This document shows positions 63,563 to 64,000 of a DNA stretch of 64,000 bases, in pieces. Positions within the stretch are counted from its first letter, which is position 1; every line of letters starts with the position of its first letter. Under the pieces are notes generated by a model, which made no database searches, had not been told where the DNA came from, and worked only from the letters and a program-made list of their open reading frames with translations. Made by a program: the position numbers and the translations under genes. Origin of the DNA: Ligustrum vulgare (lineage: Eukaryota > Streptophyta > Magnoliopsida > Lamiales > Oleaceae); NCBI GenBank assembly GCA_963555705.1, contig CAUVWQ010000016.1, positions 16,001 to 80,000 on the forward strand, given 5' to 3'.

Positions 63563-64000
63563 CTCGAGCTAAGGGTATTGTCCCGAGTTTTCAAATGACA
63601 ACAAAAAGGAAAATTGACATTTTTGAAAAATCAATTTGTTGAGGATAATGTTTATTTTGAGTAGGTTGCAGTTATCTTTTGATTTCACTCCCTTTGTTTC
63701 TTTACTACTTTCACTTGGAATTTCTATCTTTCTCTTAAGAAATGCAAAATTATCTCCATATTTCCACTCAGTAATATGAAAAGTTTCATTTGGACCTAAA
63801 ATAGAAATCTCCGTTTGGAAAAAGCTAACCTTAATTTTTGAGCTCCTAACAATCTTTTTAGGATTGGGAGAGTCACCAAGATTTTGAACAACAAAAAAGT
63901 CACAGCAGATGATCCATGAGACTTTAAAAAAGAGGATAAATTGGAATAAAACGTTTTCTTGGGCACATAAAATGGTTTTTCCCTCGTTCGTAAAGTTTTT
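63563..64000. repeat. Partial monomer M97 (left 438 bp)
   Basis: The copy is cut by the window edge. It carries CCACTCAG, CCGTTTGG, the A6 run and CGTTCGTA, so it belongs to the M69/M83/M86 type, with a private AATGCAAAATT. The array continues beyond the window. Confidence 0.93.

Larger units (their letters stand above)
1..64000. repeat. Satellite DNA array, ~661-bp monomer, 97 phase marks, open at both ends
   Basis: Every part of the window aligns to the same monomer in head-to-tail orientation with no interruption. CTCGAG starts, M1-M97: 139, 799, 1460, 2121, 2783, 3444, 4105, 4767, 5428, 6089, 6750, 7411, 8072, 8733, 9394, 10053, 10712, 11374, 12036, 12696, 13357, 14017, 14678, 15339, 15999, 16660, 17321, 17982, 18643, 19304, 19965, 20626, 21288, 21949, 22610, 23271, 23933, 24594, 25255, 25916, 26577, 27238, 27899, 28560, 29220, 29881, 30541, 31202, 31862, 32522, 33182, 33842, 34502, 35163, 35824, 36485, 37146, 37807, 38468, 39128, 39787, 40448, 41108, 41768, 42428, 43089, 43750, 44410, 45071, 45731, 46391, 47051, 47712, 48373, 49034, 49694, 50355, 51015, 51676, 52337, 52998, 53658, 54319, 54979, 55639, 56300, 56960, 57620, 58280, 58940, 59601, 60261, 60921, 61581, 62241, 62902, 63563. 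Most monomers differ from each other by only a few percent. I do not recognise the satellite family by name. Confidence 0.98.

Noticed and set aside
1..64000. CRISPR array
   Set aside because: The repeat is 661 bp and contiguous, without short repeats separated by unique spacers, and there are no cas genes.
1..64000. rDNA intergenic spacer subrepeats or tandem RNA genes
   Set aside because: No rRNA, 5S or tRNA sequence and no internal Pol III A/B boxes were seen in the monomer; its composition is uniformly AT-rich.
1..64000. LTR retrotransposon or DNA transposon copies arranged in tandem
   Set aside because: There are no long terminal repeats, terminal inverted repeats, target-site duplications, primer-binding site, or transposase or polymerase domains. 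Only a possible coding relic remains.
1..64000. Internal subrepeats of about 165 bp or 330 bp within the monomer
   Set aside because: Comparing quarters and halves of the monomer by eye shows only short chance similarities such as TTTGGAAAA occurring twice.

Overview
The whole window is one uninterrupted tandem array of a single AT-rich satellite monomer of about 661 bp. The sequence CTCGAG (an XhoI site) occurs once per monomer and serves as the phase marker. I located 97 of these sites, from 139 to 63563. That gives 96 complete monomers (M1-M96) with a mean length of 660.7 bp (individual lengths 659, 660, 661 or 662), plus a partial monomer at each edge: M0 at 1-138 and M97 at 63563-64000. 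A hand count of the first monomer gives about 31% G+C. The array runs off both ends, so its true length exceeds 64 kb. I found no functional protein gene, RNA gene, transposon insertion, CRISPR array, rDNA unit, telomere repeat or unique sequence.

A homogeneous array of this size points to eukaryotic heterochromatin (centromeric, pericentromeric, subtelomeric or knob-like), not a prokaryotic replicon. A flowering plant is my best guess. It rests on the AT-rich monomer near 660 bp, on CpG decay that suggests DNA methylation, and on a minus-strand reading frame that reminds me of plant LTR-retroelement proteins. The species cannot be told from the sequence.

Layout: monomers differ at a few dozen diagnostic sites, and these show that the array grew by nested, local amplifications. 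M1-M14 (139-9393) is a mixed, roughly trimeric zone. M15-M18 (9394-12035) shares a private T insertion. M18-M20 repeats M0-M2 at a distance of 18 monomers. M22-M30 (14017-19964) is a trimeric higher-order repeat of about 1983 bp. M29-M39 (18643-25915) is a tetramer of 2645 bp. M40-M43, M44-M47 and M49-M52 are three separate dimer blocks. M52-M61 is a second tetramer of about 2643 bp, unrelated to the first. M62-M64 is a short run of one monomer type. M66-M84 is an interleaved region with 6-, 8- and 14-monomer spacings. M85-M95 (55639-62901) is a pentamer of 3301 bp whose copies look identical at every diagnostic site and so is probably the youngest.

No genes work together here. The long minus-strand open frames are by-products of the repeat. 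They recur in nearly every monomer and are opened or closed by single-base variants (A6/A7 run, A/T at a TTTA/TTAA site, TGT/TGA), and most variants change the amino acid. Their wording may still record the origin of the monomer as a fragment of a retroelement coding region.
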